From assembly GCA_040905665.1 (NCBI GenBank), contig JBBDRD010000032.1, positions 1 through 23,494 of the forward strand: a DNA stretch of 23,494 nt, read 5' to 3'. Source of the DNA: DASVCN01 sp040905665 (GTDB lineage: Bacteria > Deinococcota > Deinococci > Deinococcales > Trueperaceae). Positions 14,811-22,358 of this stretch are shown piece after piece; positions within the stretch are counted from its first letter, which is position 1, and each line of letters opens with the position of its first letter. The notes below the pieces were generated by a model, which made no database searches, was not told where the DNA came from, and saw only the letters and a list, made by a program, of their open reading frames with translations. Position numbers and translations under genes: made by a program.

Positions 14811-15689
14811 ATGCCCTGGTTGATTCCCAAGGCCCTGCCCGAGGGGCCCGACGCTCAGATGCGCCGTTTCCTGGGTGAACTTGGTGAACGCATAGACGAT
14901 CCGGCGGCCGACCGTAACGATATTGTTCGGGAAACCCTGGCCCAGGTGATTCATGCCCGGCCCTTTGCGGAGTTGACCGAAACCTCTCCGATGGCGGCTC
15001 TAGCGCTCGATCCAAGGAATATCACCTTCGAGGCCGAGCATTACCTAGCGACCGACAGCGCAAAGTTCGCCCAGGTCAAACCGCTCCTCTGGCTCTGGAA
15101 GTCACTTGACGGCACGCCGCTGGGACAGTCCCTGGCCAGCGGAATTCCTCTGCGCCGCCTTCTTGCCGCGAGGATCTTCGCTCGCGCGGGCCGCAACCTC
15201 AAAATCTTCCAGAACGTCGAGGTTTCGGTTGGCTACAACATCGAGGCGGGGGATGACGTCGTCATCCACAGGAACGTCCTGATCGACGATATTGGGGGCG
15301 TGGAGCTGCATGATGAGTCTTCCATCTCTGACTATGCCAACATCTACTCGCATACCCACGACATCCTGGAGGCGGGCGATGTCCGGCTCCAGCGAACGGT
15401 CGTCGGGCGCGGGGTACGGGTCGCTTACCACGCCACGGTTCTTGCCGGAACGGTGCTCTCGGACGATAGTATGCTGGGGGCGATGGCCTTGGCTACGAGA
15501 GACCTTGCCCCGCACGTGATCGGCCTGGGCATCCCGGCGAAGCCGCGAGTGTGGAAGGAGCGCGCCGGCGATCCCGCCTTCGCACGCTTGACGGTCGACG
15601 CCGCTAACTATCCTCGCGTGCCGGAAGTAGTCGCCAATCCCGACTTCCTGTCTGAATCGACCGGCCCGAAGAAGGGGGTCGACAGCTAA
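14811..15689 (+). CDS. Hexapeptide-repeat (left-handed beta-helix) acyltransferase
   Basis: The protein has 292 residues. The N-terminal ~125 are helical and not specific. Residues ~127-245 are a left-handed beta-helix of hexapeptide repeats: NLKIFQNVEVSVGYNIEAGDDVV, then ISDYANIYSHTHDI with the likely catalytic His pair (H181/H183), then VVGRGVRVAYHATVLAGTVL. The ending GLGIPAKPRVWKER is typical of sugar or maltose O-acetyltransferase-like enzymes. The acceptor is unknown; surface sugars are plausible given the glycan genes further on, but this is a guess. The ATG has a strong AGGAGGAG about 5 nt upstream. The preceding 128 nt hold only a small hairpin (CGGGTA with TACCCG). Confidence 0.86.
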   Translation: MPWLIPKALPEGPDAQMRRFLGELGERIDDPAADRNDIVRETLAQVIHARPFAELTETSPMAALALDPRNITFEAEHYLATDSAKFAQVKPLLWLWKSLDGTPLGQSLASGIPLRRLLAARIFARAGRNLKIFQNVEVSVGYNIEAGDDVVIHRNVLIDDIGGVELHDESSISDYANIYSHTHDILEAGDVRLQRTVVGRGVRVAYHATVLAGTVLSDDSMLGAMALATRDLAPHVIGLGIPAKPRVWKERAGDPAFARLTVDAANYPRVPEVVANPDFLSESTGPKKGVDS

Positions 15690-15690
15690 G

Positions 15691-16137
15691 GTGCGTACGA
15701 CCCCAGCCAACTGCTTCCGCTCGCCAGTCCTGCATGCGAGGGGTCCAGTCAGGCTGTTGCCGATAGTACTGCTCTGCGGTTTCCTGCTTGCCTGCTGCCC
15801 GGCGCAAACGGGGGCATCGCTAGAGACATCGTTCGCAGCGGAACTCACCTCTGTGTCGCTGCCATTCGCCACTGCACGCCTCGAAGGTGGACGCGAAGTA
15901 CGCCTGTCTTTACCGGAGCAGCCCAGCCATGGCGATTTGGTGGCGGGCGTGCGCGTTTACGTCGAGGGTTCGATGACAAATGATCTCGTCGTGGTCAGGC
16001 GAATCGCTCTTCTCGGTTCCCGTATCGGCTCGGGCATCGGTCAGACAAGCTGGGCACCCTTGGCCGCAACCGCCGCGGCGCCGATGACCCCTGCTTCGGT
16101 TCCCAGCCTTGCTGGGCGCAGCTCCGGCATGGGGTAA
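15691..16137 (+). CDS. Putative lipoprotein, function unknown
   Basis: The protein has 148 residues from a GTG starting two bases after the acyltransferase stop. A basic segment and hydrophobic core (RLLPIVLLCGFLLAC) end in a lipobox-like LLAC at C35, so export and lipidation are likely. Residues ~48-107 form a probable small beta domain (FAAELTSV, VRVYVEGS, DLVVVRRIALL). The last ~40 residues are low-complexity Ala/Ser/Gly. Part of that tail is encoded by DNA that is also the 3' end of the ROK gene on the other strand (97-nt convergent overlap). The start and tail are less certain than the middle; a shorter product is possible. Confidence 0.65.
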   Translation: MRTTPANCFRSPVLHARGPVRLLPIVLLCGFLLACCPAQTGASLETSFAAELTSVSLPFATARLEGGREVRLSLPEQPSHGDLVAGVRVYVEGSMTNDLVVVRRIALLGSRIGSGIGQTSWAPLAATAAAPMTPASVPSLAGRSSGMG

Positions 16138-16937
16138 CCGATGAGGTACTCTTCGGCCGCCGCCCGAATCCTATCGAGATAGAAGTCACCCACCTGACTC
16201 ATCCCACCGCCCACGACGAAACCGGCGGGGTCGAATACCTTCACCAGATTGGCAACGCCTATGCCCGTGAAACGCGCGGCATTGTCGATGATTGCCAACG
16301 CCTTGCGCTCCCCCGAACGAGCACGCTCGAAGGTCTCCTCGGTGTTCATCGGAACTCCGTAAGCGTAGGAGGCCTCACGCGCTATCGCCCTCCCTGCAGC
16401 CAAAGCCTCAAGGGTTCCATGGTGCCCGTCGCCATCGATGGGACCGCCGGGAAGCATGATCATATGGCCGATCTCTCCCGCTAAACCGTGCGCACCACGA
16501 ATCAGCCGGTCGCCGATGAAAAGCCCGCCGCCGATACCGGTGGAGATCGTCACGTAGATACTCGTGTCCAGGTCCCTTGCCGCACCGTAAAGGTGCTCGG
16601 CGTAGCCGGCGGCATTGGCGTCATTTTCCAGCGCGACCTTCATGCGCAAGCGCTCCTCGAGGCCCGACACCAGCGGAGCGCCTTCCATACCGGGAATGTT
16701 AGGCGCGAAGAGCACAACGCCACGCTCGTAATCGAGAGGACCGGGCGAACCTATGCCTACAGCCGCTACGTCTGGGTGACGAGCAAGCAGCTCCGTTGCA
16801 ACACGGGCGAGCGCGTCGAGAACAGACACGAAACCGCTACGCGGTGTAATGCAACGCTCACTGTCGAGAACTTCGCCGTCTTGCACAACGGCAGCAGCTA
16901 TCTTCGTGCCACCGAGGTCGAGGCCGAGGGTCTTCAT
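16041..16937 (-). CDS. ROK family sugar kinase (glucokinase-like)
   Basis: The protein has 298 residues. The phosphate-1 loop is LDLGGTKIAAAVV and the catalytic Asp is D106 in ENDANAAGYAEHLYG; IGSPGPLD and TISTGIGGGLFIGD follow. H158 in GEIGHMIM, a zinc ligand in the family, is present. The cysteine cluster that should come next (pattern CGCGxxGCxE) reads DGDGHHGTLE, so all three Cys are missing. It probably phosphorylates glucose or a related hexose with ATP; the sugar cannot be told. There is no DNA-binding domain, so it is not a repressor-type ROK. The ATG at 16937 has GGAAGGAAG upstream. The open frame before it covers the 15-bp repeats and is not family-like. Confidence 0.9.
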   Translation of the reverse strand: MKTLGLDLGGTKIAAAVVQDGEVLDSERCITPRSGFVSVLDALARVATELLARHPDVAAVGIGSPGPLDYERGVVLFAPNIPGMEGAPLVSGLEERLRMKVALENDANAAGYAEHLYGAARDLDTSIYVTISTGIGGGLFIGDRLIRGAHGLAGEIGHMIMLPGGPIDGDGHHGTLEALAAGRAIAREASYAYGVPMNTEETFERARSGERKALAIIDNAARFTGIGVANLVKVFDPAGFVVGGGMSQVGDFYLDRIRAAAEEYLIGYPMPELRPARLGTEAGVIGAAAVAAKGAQLV

Positions 16938-17003
16938 GGAGCTTCCTTCCTCCGTTTGGCTGCGGCTGTTTGTCGCATAGGGCCGCGCATCAAGCCAGCA
17001 GTA

Positions 17004-17048
17004 ATCAAACAACCGTTCATCAAAACACCGCTCATCAAAACACATCTC
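17004..17048. repeat. Three imperfect 15-bp tandem repeats upstream of the ROK gene
   Basis: The units are ATCAAACAACCGTTC (17004-17018), ATCAAAACACCGCTC (17019-17033) and ATCAAAACACATCTC (17034-17048). They lie 67 nt or more upstream of the ROK start. Read on the minus strand they would encode a pentapeptide repeat (MCFDE, RCFDE, RLFDY). I judge that frame noncoding because the ROK start downstream has a strong Shine-Dalgarno. They could be regulatory iterons or slippage products. Confidence 0.75.
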
Positions 17049-17125
17049 GCCGATGCGGCGGTCGTCCGAAAAGCCGGCAGATGGCGATGGTGAAGCTCGC
17101 TTCACCAAAATCTAAGTCTCCTTCG

Positions 17126-17147
17126 CTCAACTTTTGTATAAATTGAG
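17126..17147. promoter_or_regulatory. 22-bp imperfect palindrome between divergent ROK and DUF2203 genes
   Basis: CTCAA (17126-17130) mirrors TTGAG (17143-17147), and inner T/A pairs extend the symmetry to 8 of 11 positions. The AT-rich centre contains TATAAA, a possible -10 box. It sits 56 nt upstream of the DUF2203 start and about 190 nt upstream of the ROK start. It has the shape of an operator for a dimeric regulator; no regulator is encoded nearby. Confidence 0.4.
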
Positions 17148-17202
17148 ACAGGATTCCGGTCGTTACGGTTGTACGCTCAGAAGCGAAAGGACGGTTGAGT
17201 TG

Positions 17203-17601
17203 ATGTATCGACTTTTCACCCTCGAAGAAGCTACCGGCATGATCCCGACCGTCGACAGGTTACTGGGCGATATGCAGGAGGCGAAGTCGGAACTGGCGCA
17301 CCTTCGCGAAGAGCTGACCAAGCTGAACCCGTACTCGGTGGCTGCCCGCAACGCCGCTCAGGAGGTTGCGTTCCTTCTCGGTCAGTTGCAGTCGGACAAG
17401 GCCGATCTCGACCGACTGGGAGTACATTTGAAGGACGTTGAGTCGGGGGTCGTGGACTTTCCGAGTCAGTTGGGTGCCGAGGTGATCTGCCTCTCCTGGG
17501 AGAAGGGTCAAGACGCCATCACCCACTACCACCGGCTGGGTGAGAACTCTCCCAAGCTGTTGCCTCATCCGATCGGCGGGTCGGGTAGCGCAGGGTTCTA
17601 G
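17203..17601 (+). CDS. DUF2203 family protein
   Basis: The protein has 132 residues. It opens with RLFTLEEATGMIPTVDRLLGD and continues as a long helical pair (about 20-80, with coiled-coil character). It ends with the family's second block, VDFPSQLGAEVICLSWEKGQDAITHYHRLG. DUF2203 has no assigned biochemical function. I chose the ATG at 17203 (AAAGGACG about 10 nt upstream) because the family similarity begins at the next residues. The frame is open back to 17134, but that part covers the regulatory region. Its last 4 nt overlap the convergent metallophosphoesterase gene. Confidence 0.87.
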   Translation: MYRLFTLEEATGMIPTVDRLLGDMQEAKSELAHLREELTKLNPYSVAARNAAQEVAFLLGQLQSDKADLDRLGVHLKDVESGVVDFPSQLGAEVICLSWEKGQDAITHYHRLGENSPKLLPHPIGGSGSAGF

Positions 17602-18293
17602 CGCGTCTCGAGCACCAAACGGGGCCGGAAGGCGAGTGCGTCGGCCGGAACGAAGTGGATGTCAATCCCCGGTAGGTCCGGCACGATCTTTTCTGCCGGC
17701 TCGCCGTGGACATGCCCGAACACCACAGCGTCCGGAGCCGCCTCCAGCAGGAGGTCGGTAAAGCCCGAGGGCTCGAGCCGCGAGTTGACCGGCGGAAAGT
17801 GCAGCATCACGACAAACGCTTCGCCCGAAAGCCTGCGTGCCGCCGCGAGCGATAGGCGAAGTCGTTCCAACTCCCGCTGGTAGATCTTTTCGTCCTGCTC
17901 CGAGAAACCGCGACTACCCGGGCAAACCCAGCCCCGGCTGCCGGCTATTACCACCCCGTCGAGCAGTAGTGCGTCGTTTTGGATCGCGAACATTCCCTCG
18001 GGCAATGCCGCACGCAGTTTCGACAGCGAGGGCCACCAGTAGTCGTGATTGCCACGCAAGATCACCTTGCGGCCCGGCAGGGCCGCAAGGTCGTTCAAGT
18101 CGAGGAGCGCCTCTTCCAACTTGAGTGCCCAGGAGAGGTCGCCGGGGATCAGGACCAGGTCCGCCTCGGCGACGACCTCTCGCCAACCCTCGAAGAAGCT
18201 TTTTGGGTGCCCCTCCCAGGCAGGGCCAAAGATCGTCATCGGTTTTGGCTCGGCGCGCGAGAGATGAGGATCGGCTATTGCGAAAACGCGCAT
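17598..18293 (-). CDS. Calcineurin-like metallophosphoesterase
   Basis: The protein has 231 residues. The metal-binding motifs are in order: ADPH near the N-terminus (DxH), GDLSW (GD), GNHDYWW (GNHD), an H in MLHFPP, and GHVHG (GHxH) near the C-terminus. The dinuclear metal site therefore looks complete. Substrate is unknown; the family covers phosphodiesterases and phosphatases on nucleotides, proteins and lipids. It starts 22 nt after folK ends, on the same strand. It has its own TAGACT box 7 nt before the ATG, so it is probably transcribed separately, at least in part. It converges with DUF2203, overlapping by 4 nt. Confidence 0.92.
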   Translation of the reverse strand: MRVFAIADPHLSRAEPKPMTIFGPAWEGHPKSFFEGWREVVAEADLVLIPGDLSWALKLEEALLDLNDLAALPGRKVILRGNHDYWWPSLSKLRAALPEGMFAIQNDALLLDGVVIAGSRGWVCPGSRGFSEQDEKIYQRELERLRLSLAAARRLSGEAFVVMLHFPPVNSRLEPSGFTDLLLEAAPDAVVFGHVHGEPAEKIVPDLPGIDIHFVPADALAFRPRLVLETR

Positions 18294-18300
18294 AGGGCCG

Positions 18301-18306
18301 AGTCTA
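18301..18306 (-). promoter_or_regulatory. Leaderless -10 box of the metallophosphoesterase gene
   Basis: TAGACT on the minus strand ends 7 nt before the ATG at 18293. It lies in the 22-nt gap after folK, so this gene can be expressed apart from the folate operon. Confidence 0.65.
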
Positions 18307-18315
18307 CCGCGTAGC

Positions 18316-18840
18316 TCAGCCCGTCCCCCAAGTCAGGCTCGTGGGCGCCACTCCGCTGTCTGCAACGTACTTCAGCGCTTCACACGCACGTTGTTCGGTG
18401 ATCGGGTGACGCCACTGCGGCCAGGCCTCGCAAAGGGGCGCCAGGACGAATCCCCTCTCCATCATTCTCGGGTGGGGCAGCACAAGGCCGGGTTCATCGA
18501 TGATCGCGTTGTCGAAAGTGAGCAGATCGAGATCGAGCATACGCGCTTCCCAGCGCACTCGCCGCACACGCCCATGGCGCTGCTCGATGTCGAGCAGCGC
18601 ACCCAGGAGTGCCCTGGGGTCGGAGTATTCGGGCTTTGGTGCGAGCAAGACGACAGCATTCAGGTAGTCGTCCTGTCCGTGCGGTCCGCCAACTGGGGCC
18701 GTTCGGTAGATACTCGAGGCGACCTCGACCCTGCCGAGCCGGCACAGCTCTTCTCGCGCGCTGCGCAGGTTTCGGATGGGGTCCCCCAGGTTGCTTCCCA
18801 TGGCAACGACGGCCCGCTCAGCCACTTCGCACGGCTTCAT
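18316..18840 (-). CDS. folK: 6-hydroxymethyl-7,8-dihydropterin pyrophosphokinase
   Basis: FolK transfers pyrophosphate from ATP to hydroxymethyl-dihydropterin, making the substrate for FolP. The protein has 174 residues, within family range. Motifs include AMGSNLGDP at the N-terminus, YRTAPVGGPHGQDDYLNAVV for pterin binding, the magnesium and ATP-site segment RWEARMLDLDLLTF, and LPHPRMMERGFVLAPL. The segment carries Glu-Ala where most members have Gly-Pro; the Arg and both Asp are kept. The ATG overlaps the folB stop by 4 nt, and the order folP-folB-folK is a common folate operon. Confidence 0.95.
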   Translation of the reverse strand: MKPCEVAERAVVAMGSNLGDPIRNLRSAREELCRLGRVEVASSIYRTAPVGGPHGQDDYLNAVVLLAPKPEYSDPRALLGALLDIEQRHGRVRRVRWEARMLDLDLLTFDNAIIDEPGLVLPHPRMMERGFVLAPLCEAWPQWRHPITEQRACEALKYVADSGVAPTSLTWGTG

Positions 18841-19217
18841 GAGCCATCTTGATACTCATCCCGTTCCCGGCGTACCTCCACGAATACGTCGCGCACCACG
18901 CCGGGAAGTGGCGCGTGTGGCTTGTGAACCCTCACCAGGAGGGCGCTCAAGAGCGGCTCGGCCGTGAGGAGGCGGGAGGCGATGGCAGCAGCCAGCGACT
19001 CGATCAACATCTGACGGGAACCGGTCACCAGATCCCGGACTTCACTATAAACACGGCTGTAATCGACGGTTCCTTCGAGCCGGTCCTCGCTCGGAAGTAC
19101 GAGCTCCAATTCGAGATCGACAGCGAAGCGCGCGCCCAAACGTGCCTCTTCGTCGAGTGCACCGTGGTGCGCGTGGAATTCCATTCCCAAGAGAACGATG
19201 CGGCCCTTCTCAGCCAT
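18837..19217 (-). CDS. folB: Dihydroneopterin aldolase
   Basis: FolB cleaves dihydroneopterin to hydroxymethyl-dihydropterin and glycolaldehyde. The protein has 126 residues, normal length. Signatures are IVLLGMEFHAHHGALDEEARLG at the N-terminus, with the usual YxxHG in the form FHAHHG. VDYSRVYSEV follows, then the catalytic-lysine region VRVHKPHAPLPG near the C-terminus. It overlaps the folP stop by 8 nt and the folK start by 4 nt, so all three folate genes are translationally coupled. The sequence from folP to folK contains no internal promoter that I can see. Confidence 0.94.
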   Translation of the reverse strand: MAEKGRIVLLGMEFHAHHGALDEEARLGARFAVDLELELVLPSEDRLEGTVDYSRVYSEVRDLVTGSRQMLIESLAAAIASRLLTAEPLLSALLVRVHKPHAPLPGVVRDVFVEVRRERDEYQDGS

Positions 19218-20082
19218 GGAGCCTCTCCCACACTCGCAGAGCCTGGACGTGACCCGCTACGTCGTGGACTCGCACAAGGGCGGCACTGCCGGCAGCAGCG
19301 TGGAGGTGGATGGCGATCGAGCCGGGATCACGCCCTTCGGGTTCACTGGGGCCGGCGATAGCGGCGATCACTCCTTTGCGCGACGCGCCGATCATCACCT
19401 TCCGGCCGCCGGCAACAAGCTGCGGAATCGAGCGAAGCAGTTCAAGATTGTGCTCGGTCGTCTTGCCGAACCCTATTCCAGGGTCCAGTACGACGTCCGG
19501 CACCCCGGCCTTCAGCGCTTGCCACTCCCGCTCTAAAAGATAGTCATGCACCTCCGCCACCACGTTCGCGTAGAAAGGGTCCTCCTGCATGGTCCTCGGG
19601 TCACCTTGCATATGCATGATCACCACCGGCGCCCCAGCCTCGCCGCACACGCGCAGCATCTCGGGATCGCGAAAGCCGGTCACGTCGTTGACGAGATGGG
19701 CCCCGGCCAGCAGCGCCTCATGCGCTACCTCGGGCTTGCGGCTGTCGATGCTTATCAGGGCGTCGGTATCCTTGGCCAGTGCCCGTATTACCGGCAATAC
19801 TCGGTCCGCTTCGTCCTGAACTCGCACCGGCTCGGCGCCCGGCCTGGTCGATTCTCCGCCCACATCGAGAATCAGTGCTCCGGCAGCCGCCAGACGGCGG
19901 CCATGCTCCGCGGCTGCCCCAGCATCGTAGAAGGCTCCGCCATCGCTGAAGGAGTCGGGAGTGGCGTTGATGATTCCCATGACCGCCGTTCCGTGCCAGC
20001 GCCGAAGGTAGAATTCTCCCTGCCGCTCGACCCCTCGTATGCCGGGAAGGGGGCGCCGGGAGCGGAGCACATGCGTTGTCAC
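19210..20082 (-). CDS. folP: Dihydropteroate synthase
   Basis: FolP joins p-aminobenzoate to hydroxymethyl-dihydropterin pyrophosphate, the sulfonamide-sensitive step of folate synthesis. The protein has 290 residues. All family blocks are visible: MGIINATPDSFSDGG, ILDVGGESTRPGA, ISIDSRKPEVA, LVNDVTGF, DPGIGFGKT, MIGASRKG and the end VRVHDV. The GTG start at 20082 gives about 30 residues before the first block. It has no Shine-Dalgarno, but a TAGAAT box lies 7 nt upstream. It is the first gene of the folP-folB-folK operon. Confidence 0.96.
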   Translation of the reverse strand: MTTHVLRSRRPLPGIRGVERQGEFYLRRWHGTAVMGIINATPDSFSDGGAFYDAGAAAEHGRRLAAAGALILDVGGESTRPGAEPVRVQDEADRVLPVIRALAKDTDALISIDSRKPEVAHEALLAGAHLVNDVTGFRDPEMLRVCGEAGAPVVIMHMQGDPRTMQEDPFYANVVAEVHDYLLEREWQALKAGVPDVVLDPGIGFGKTTEHNLELLRSIPQLVAGGRKVMIGASRKGVIAAIAGPSEPEGRDPGSIAIHLHAAAGSAALVRVHDVAGHVQALRVWERLHG

Positions 20083-20089
20083 GGCGCAG

Positions 20090-20095
20090 ATTCTA
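20090..20095 (-). promoter_or_regulatory. Leaderless -10 box of the folate operon
   Basis: TAGAAT on the minus strand ends 7 nt before the GTG start of folP. The same hexamer and spacing occur at the genes starting at 14038 and 22351. It lies in the 38-nt gap between wecB and folP. Confidence 0.7.
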
Positions 20096-20120
20096 TCACC
20101 GAGCCCGTACGACTCCGCGC

Positions 20121-21248
20121 TTACGAACCTGCCCAGTCGGCCGGCCGTTCGGCGAGACCCAGACGCCAGGCGACGGCCCCGGCTATCCGCACTCCTGCCT
20201 TACCGTCACCGTAGGGATTGTTGCGCTTGCGCATGGCGGCGCGCCGCTCGGGCCGCTCCAGCAGTTCGCCAAGCAGCTGCTCGACCCGGCCGGGCTCGTT
20301 GCCGGCAAGAAGTAGTGCGCCGGCGTCCACGCCCTCGGGCCGTTCGGTGACGTTACGCAAAACCACTACCGGAACTCCCAGGGCGGTGCCCTCCTCCTGG
20401 ATGCCTCCCGAGTCGGTGATCACCAGCTCGGAGCGGTCGAGCAGGGCGAGCATCGACAGATAATCCAACGGCTCTTCTAGTATCACGTTCTCTACCGCTC
20501 CGAGTTCGGGTTGGATCGCCTCGCGTACGGCCGGGTTGAGGTGTACCGGGTAGACGAAGGTGAACTGTGGATGCGAGCGGGCCACGCGGGCGAGGGCGGC
20601 CGCCAACTGGCGCATCACCGGCAGGTTCTCTCGGCGATGCATTGTCACGGCGACCAGAGGGCGGCACGGCAGGTGATCGGGAAGTCTCGCTCTCGAGCGG
20701 GCGTACTCGACTGCATCGACGGCGGTGTTACCCGTCACCACCATTCGATCCTCGCTCTTCCCCTCGGCCAACAGATTACGCTTCGACAGCGGGGTGGGGG
20801 GCAGATCCAGATCGGTGAGGACGTCGGTGAGACGCCGGTTGGCTTCCTCGGGGAACGGCTCGCCCAGGTCGAATGAGCGCAAGCCGGCCTCTACGTGCGC
20901 AACCGGCAACCCCTCGTAGAAGGCGGCGAGCGCCACCGCGAAGGTGGTGAGCGTGTCGCCGTGGACCAGCACATAGTCCACACGCAGTTCGCGCAACTGC
21001 TCGGCGGCACGCGGCACTATGCGTGAGAGAAGATCGGGGAGCGTCTGGCGGGCGGTCATTACCGCGAGGTCGGCGTCCGGCTCCAACCCAAAGAGCCGGA
21101 GGCTGTCGTCGAGCTGCTCACGGTGTTGTCCTGTCACCAAAAGCACAGGCTCCAGGCCCTGTTGCTCTCGCAGCCCGTAAACCACCGGCGCCATCTTGTT
21201 GGCCTCTGGCCTGGTGCCGAAGGCCACACACACCCGTTTCGAACTCAC
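20121..21248 (-). CDS. wecB: UDP-N-acetylglucosamine 2-epimerase (non-hydrolysing)
   Basis: This enzyme interconverts UDP-GlcNAc and UDP-ManNAc, feeding surface polysaccharide synthesis. The protein has 375 residues from the GTG at 21248. Residues expected for catalysis are present: the Asp in VHGDTLTTF, Glu in HVEAGLRS, Glu in PFPEEANR and His in VTMHRREN; the UDP site is ITDSGGIQEEGTALG. Small departures are GTRPEANK (Ile to Asn) and DLDLPPT where DLHFAPT is usual. The start overlaps the wecA/tagO stop by 4 nt (GTGA). The frame runs upstream to 21407, but only as a shadow of that gene. mnaA is the equivalent Gram-positive name. Confidence 0.93.
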   Translation of the reverse strand: MSSKRVCVAFGTRPEANKMAPVVYGLREQQGLEPVLLVTGQHREQLDDSLRLFGLEPDADLAVMTARQTLPDLLSRIVPRAAEQLRELRVDYVLVHGDTLTTFAVALAAFYEGLPVAHVEAGLRSFDLGEPFPEEANRRLTDVLTDLDLPPTPLSKRNLLAEGKSEDRMVVTGNTAVDAVEYARSRARLPDHLPCRPLVAVTMHRRENLPVMRQLAAALARVARSHPQFTFVYPVHLNPAVREAIQPELGAVENVILEEPLDYLSMLALLDRSELVITDSGGIQEEGTALGVPVVVLRNVTERPEGVDAGALLLAGNEPGRVEQLLGELLERPERRAAMRKRNNPYGDGKAGVRIAGAVAWRLGLAERPADWAGS

Positions 21249-22351
21249 GTGCTGCTGATCTCCCGCTCGAGCCGCACCTCGATGAGTCTCACCAGGCTTG
21301 CGCCGGCGATCAACAGCACGGTGGCTACGACGGTGAGGTACATCAGCACCGGCGGGGTACTCGACAACAGCATTCCCAGCGTTCCCAGCGCGAGCGTGGC
21401 GCACCACAGCACCATCACGGTGAGTCTTTGGGAACCGCTGCGCTCGCGTATCAGATCGTGCAGGTGGTCATTCGAGGCGAGAGATGGGTTGGCGCCCCGG
21501 CGCAACCGGCGCAGTGTCACCTGCGTGATGTTCAGGACCGGTACCGCGAGGATCAGGATGGGCGCGGCCACCGTGACCGCGGCTGTCACCTTGAGAGCCC
21601 CCAGCACGCTTACCGCAGCCAGGACGTAACCGAGCATGTAGGCGCCCGAATCCCCCATGATGATCGTCGCCGGATTGAAGTTGTGGCGCAGAAAACCGAG
21701 CGCGGCCCCGGCCAACGACGCCAACAGCAGTATTGCCGCGCCCCGGTCGGGAAACTGCAGCGCCACTGCCAGCAGGCTCAGTGAAGAGATCGCGGCAATT
21801 CCCGACGACAAGCCGTCCAGGCCATCTATGAAATTGAAGGCGTTGGTGAAACCGACCACCCACAAGAGTGTGACGCCAACGGTGAGCACCTCGGGCATGA
21901 ACAGATAGTTTCCTGCACCGAAGTAATCGGTCACGAACTCGATTTTGACTCCGTTGACGACGAGAATTCCGGCGGCCAGGAACTGTGCAGCCAGCCTCAT
22001 CGCCGCCGGTACCTCCCACATGTCGTCGATAAAGCCCACGAGGACCATCAGGCTTCCACCCAGGACGATGGCGAGGAGCTCCACTCGGTAGGCGTCGAGC
22101 AGGGAGGGCCGCACCATGCTGCCTACGAGGAGAGCGATGAGGAAACCACCGAATATTGCGATTCCACCGATATTTGGAATGTTCCCCGAATGTACCCTGT
22201 GCCCGTCGCCGTGCGCCGCGCCGCCCCCTTGCACCGCGCCTATCCGCGAGGCGAACTCACGAACCCAGGGCACCGCTAGAGAAACTACGACCAGAGCCGC
22301 CAAAAAGGAGCAGAGGACGAGTGGCGCGATCTGTAAGGTGTTCTCCGGCAC
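21245..22351 (-). CDS. wecA: Undecaprenyl-phosphate glycosyl-1-phosphate transferase (WecA/TagO/MraY family)
   Basis: This polytopic membrane enzyme transfers a sugar-1-phosphate, probably GlcNAc-1-P, to undecaprenyl phosphate, the first step of a lipid-linked glycan. The protein has 368 residues with about 10-11 hydrophobic segments. Family motifs are VGFIDDMWEVPAAMRL (Mg and substrate), NAFNFIDGLDGLSSGIA, NPATIIMGDSGAYMLGY and the cytoplasmic His-containing NDHLHDLIRERSGS. The lack of a surrounding mur cluster and the coupling to a UDP-GlcNAc epimerase favour WecA/TagO over MraY. The GTG start has no Shine-Dalgarno but has TAGAAT 7 nt upstream. Confidence 0.92.
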   Translation of the reverse strand: MPENTLQIAPLVLCSFLAALVVVSLAVPWVREFASRIGAVQGGGAAHGDGHRVHSGNIPNIGGIAIFGGFLIALLVGSMVRPSLLDAYRVELLAIVLGGSLMVLVGFIDDMWEVPAAMRLAAQFLAAGILVVNGVKIEFVTDYFGAGNYLFMPEVLTVGVTLLWVVGFTNAFNFIDGLDGLSSGIAAISSLSLLAVALQFPDRGAAILLLASLAGAALGFLRHNFNPATIIMGDSGAYMLGYVLAAVSVLGALKVTAAVTVAAPILILAVPVLNITQVTLRRLRRGANPSLASNDHLHDLIRERSGSQRLTVMVLWCATLALGTLGMLLSSTPPVLMYLTVVATVLLIAGASLVRLIEVRLEREISST

Positions 22352-22358
22352 GGCTCAC

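Noticed and set aside
16938..17108. In-frame N-terminal extension of the ROK gene with a pentapeptide repeat (CFDER-like)
   Set aside because: The ATG at 16937 has a strong Shine-Dalgarno and begins exactly at the conserved ROK N-terminus. The extension has no family counterpart and contains the 15-bp DNA repeats.
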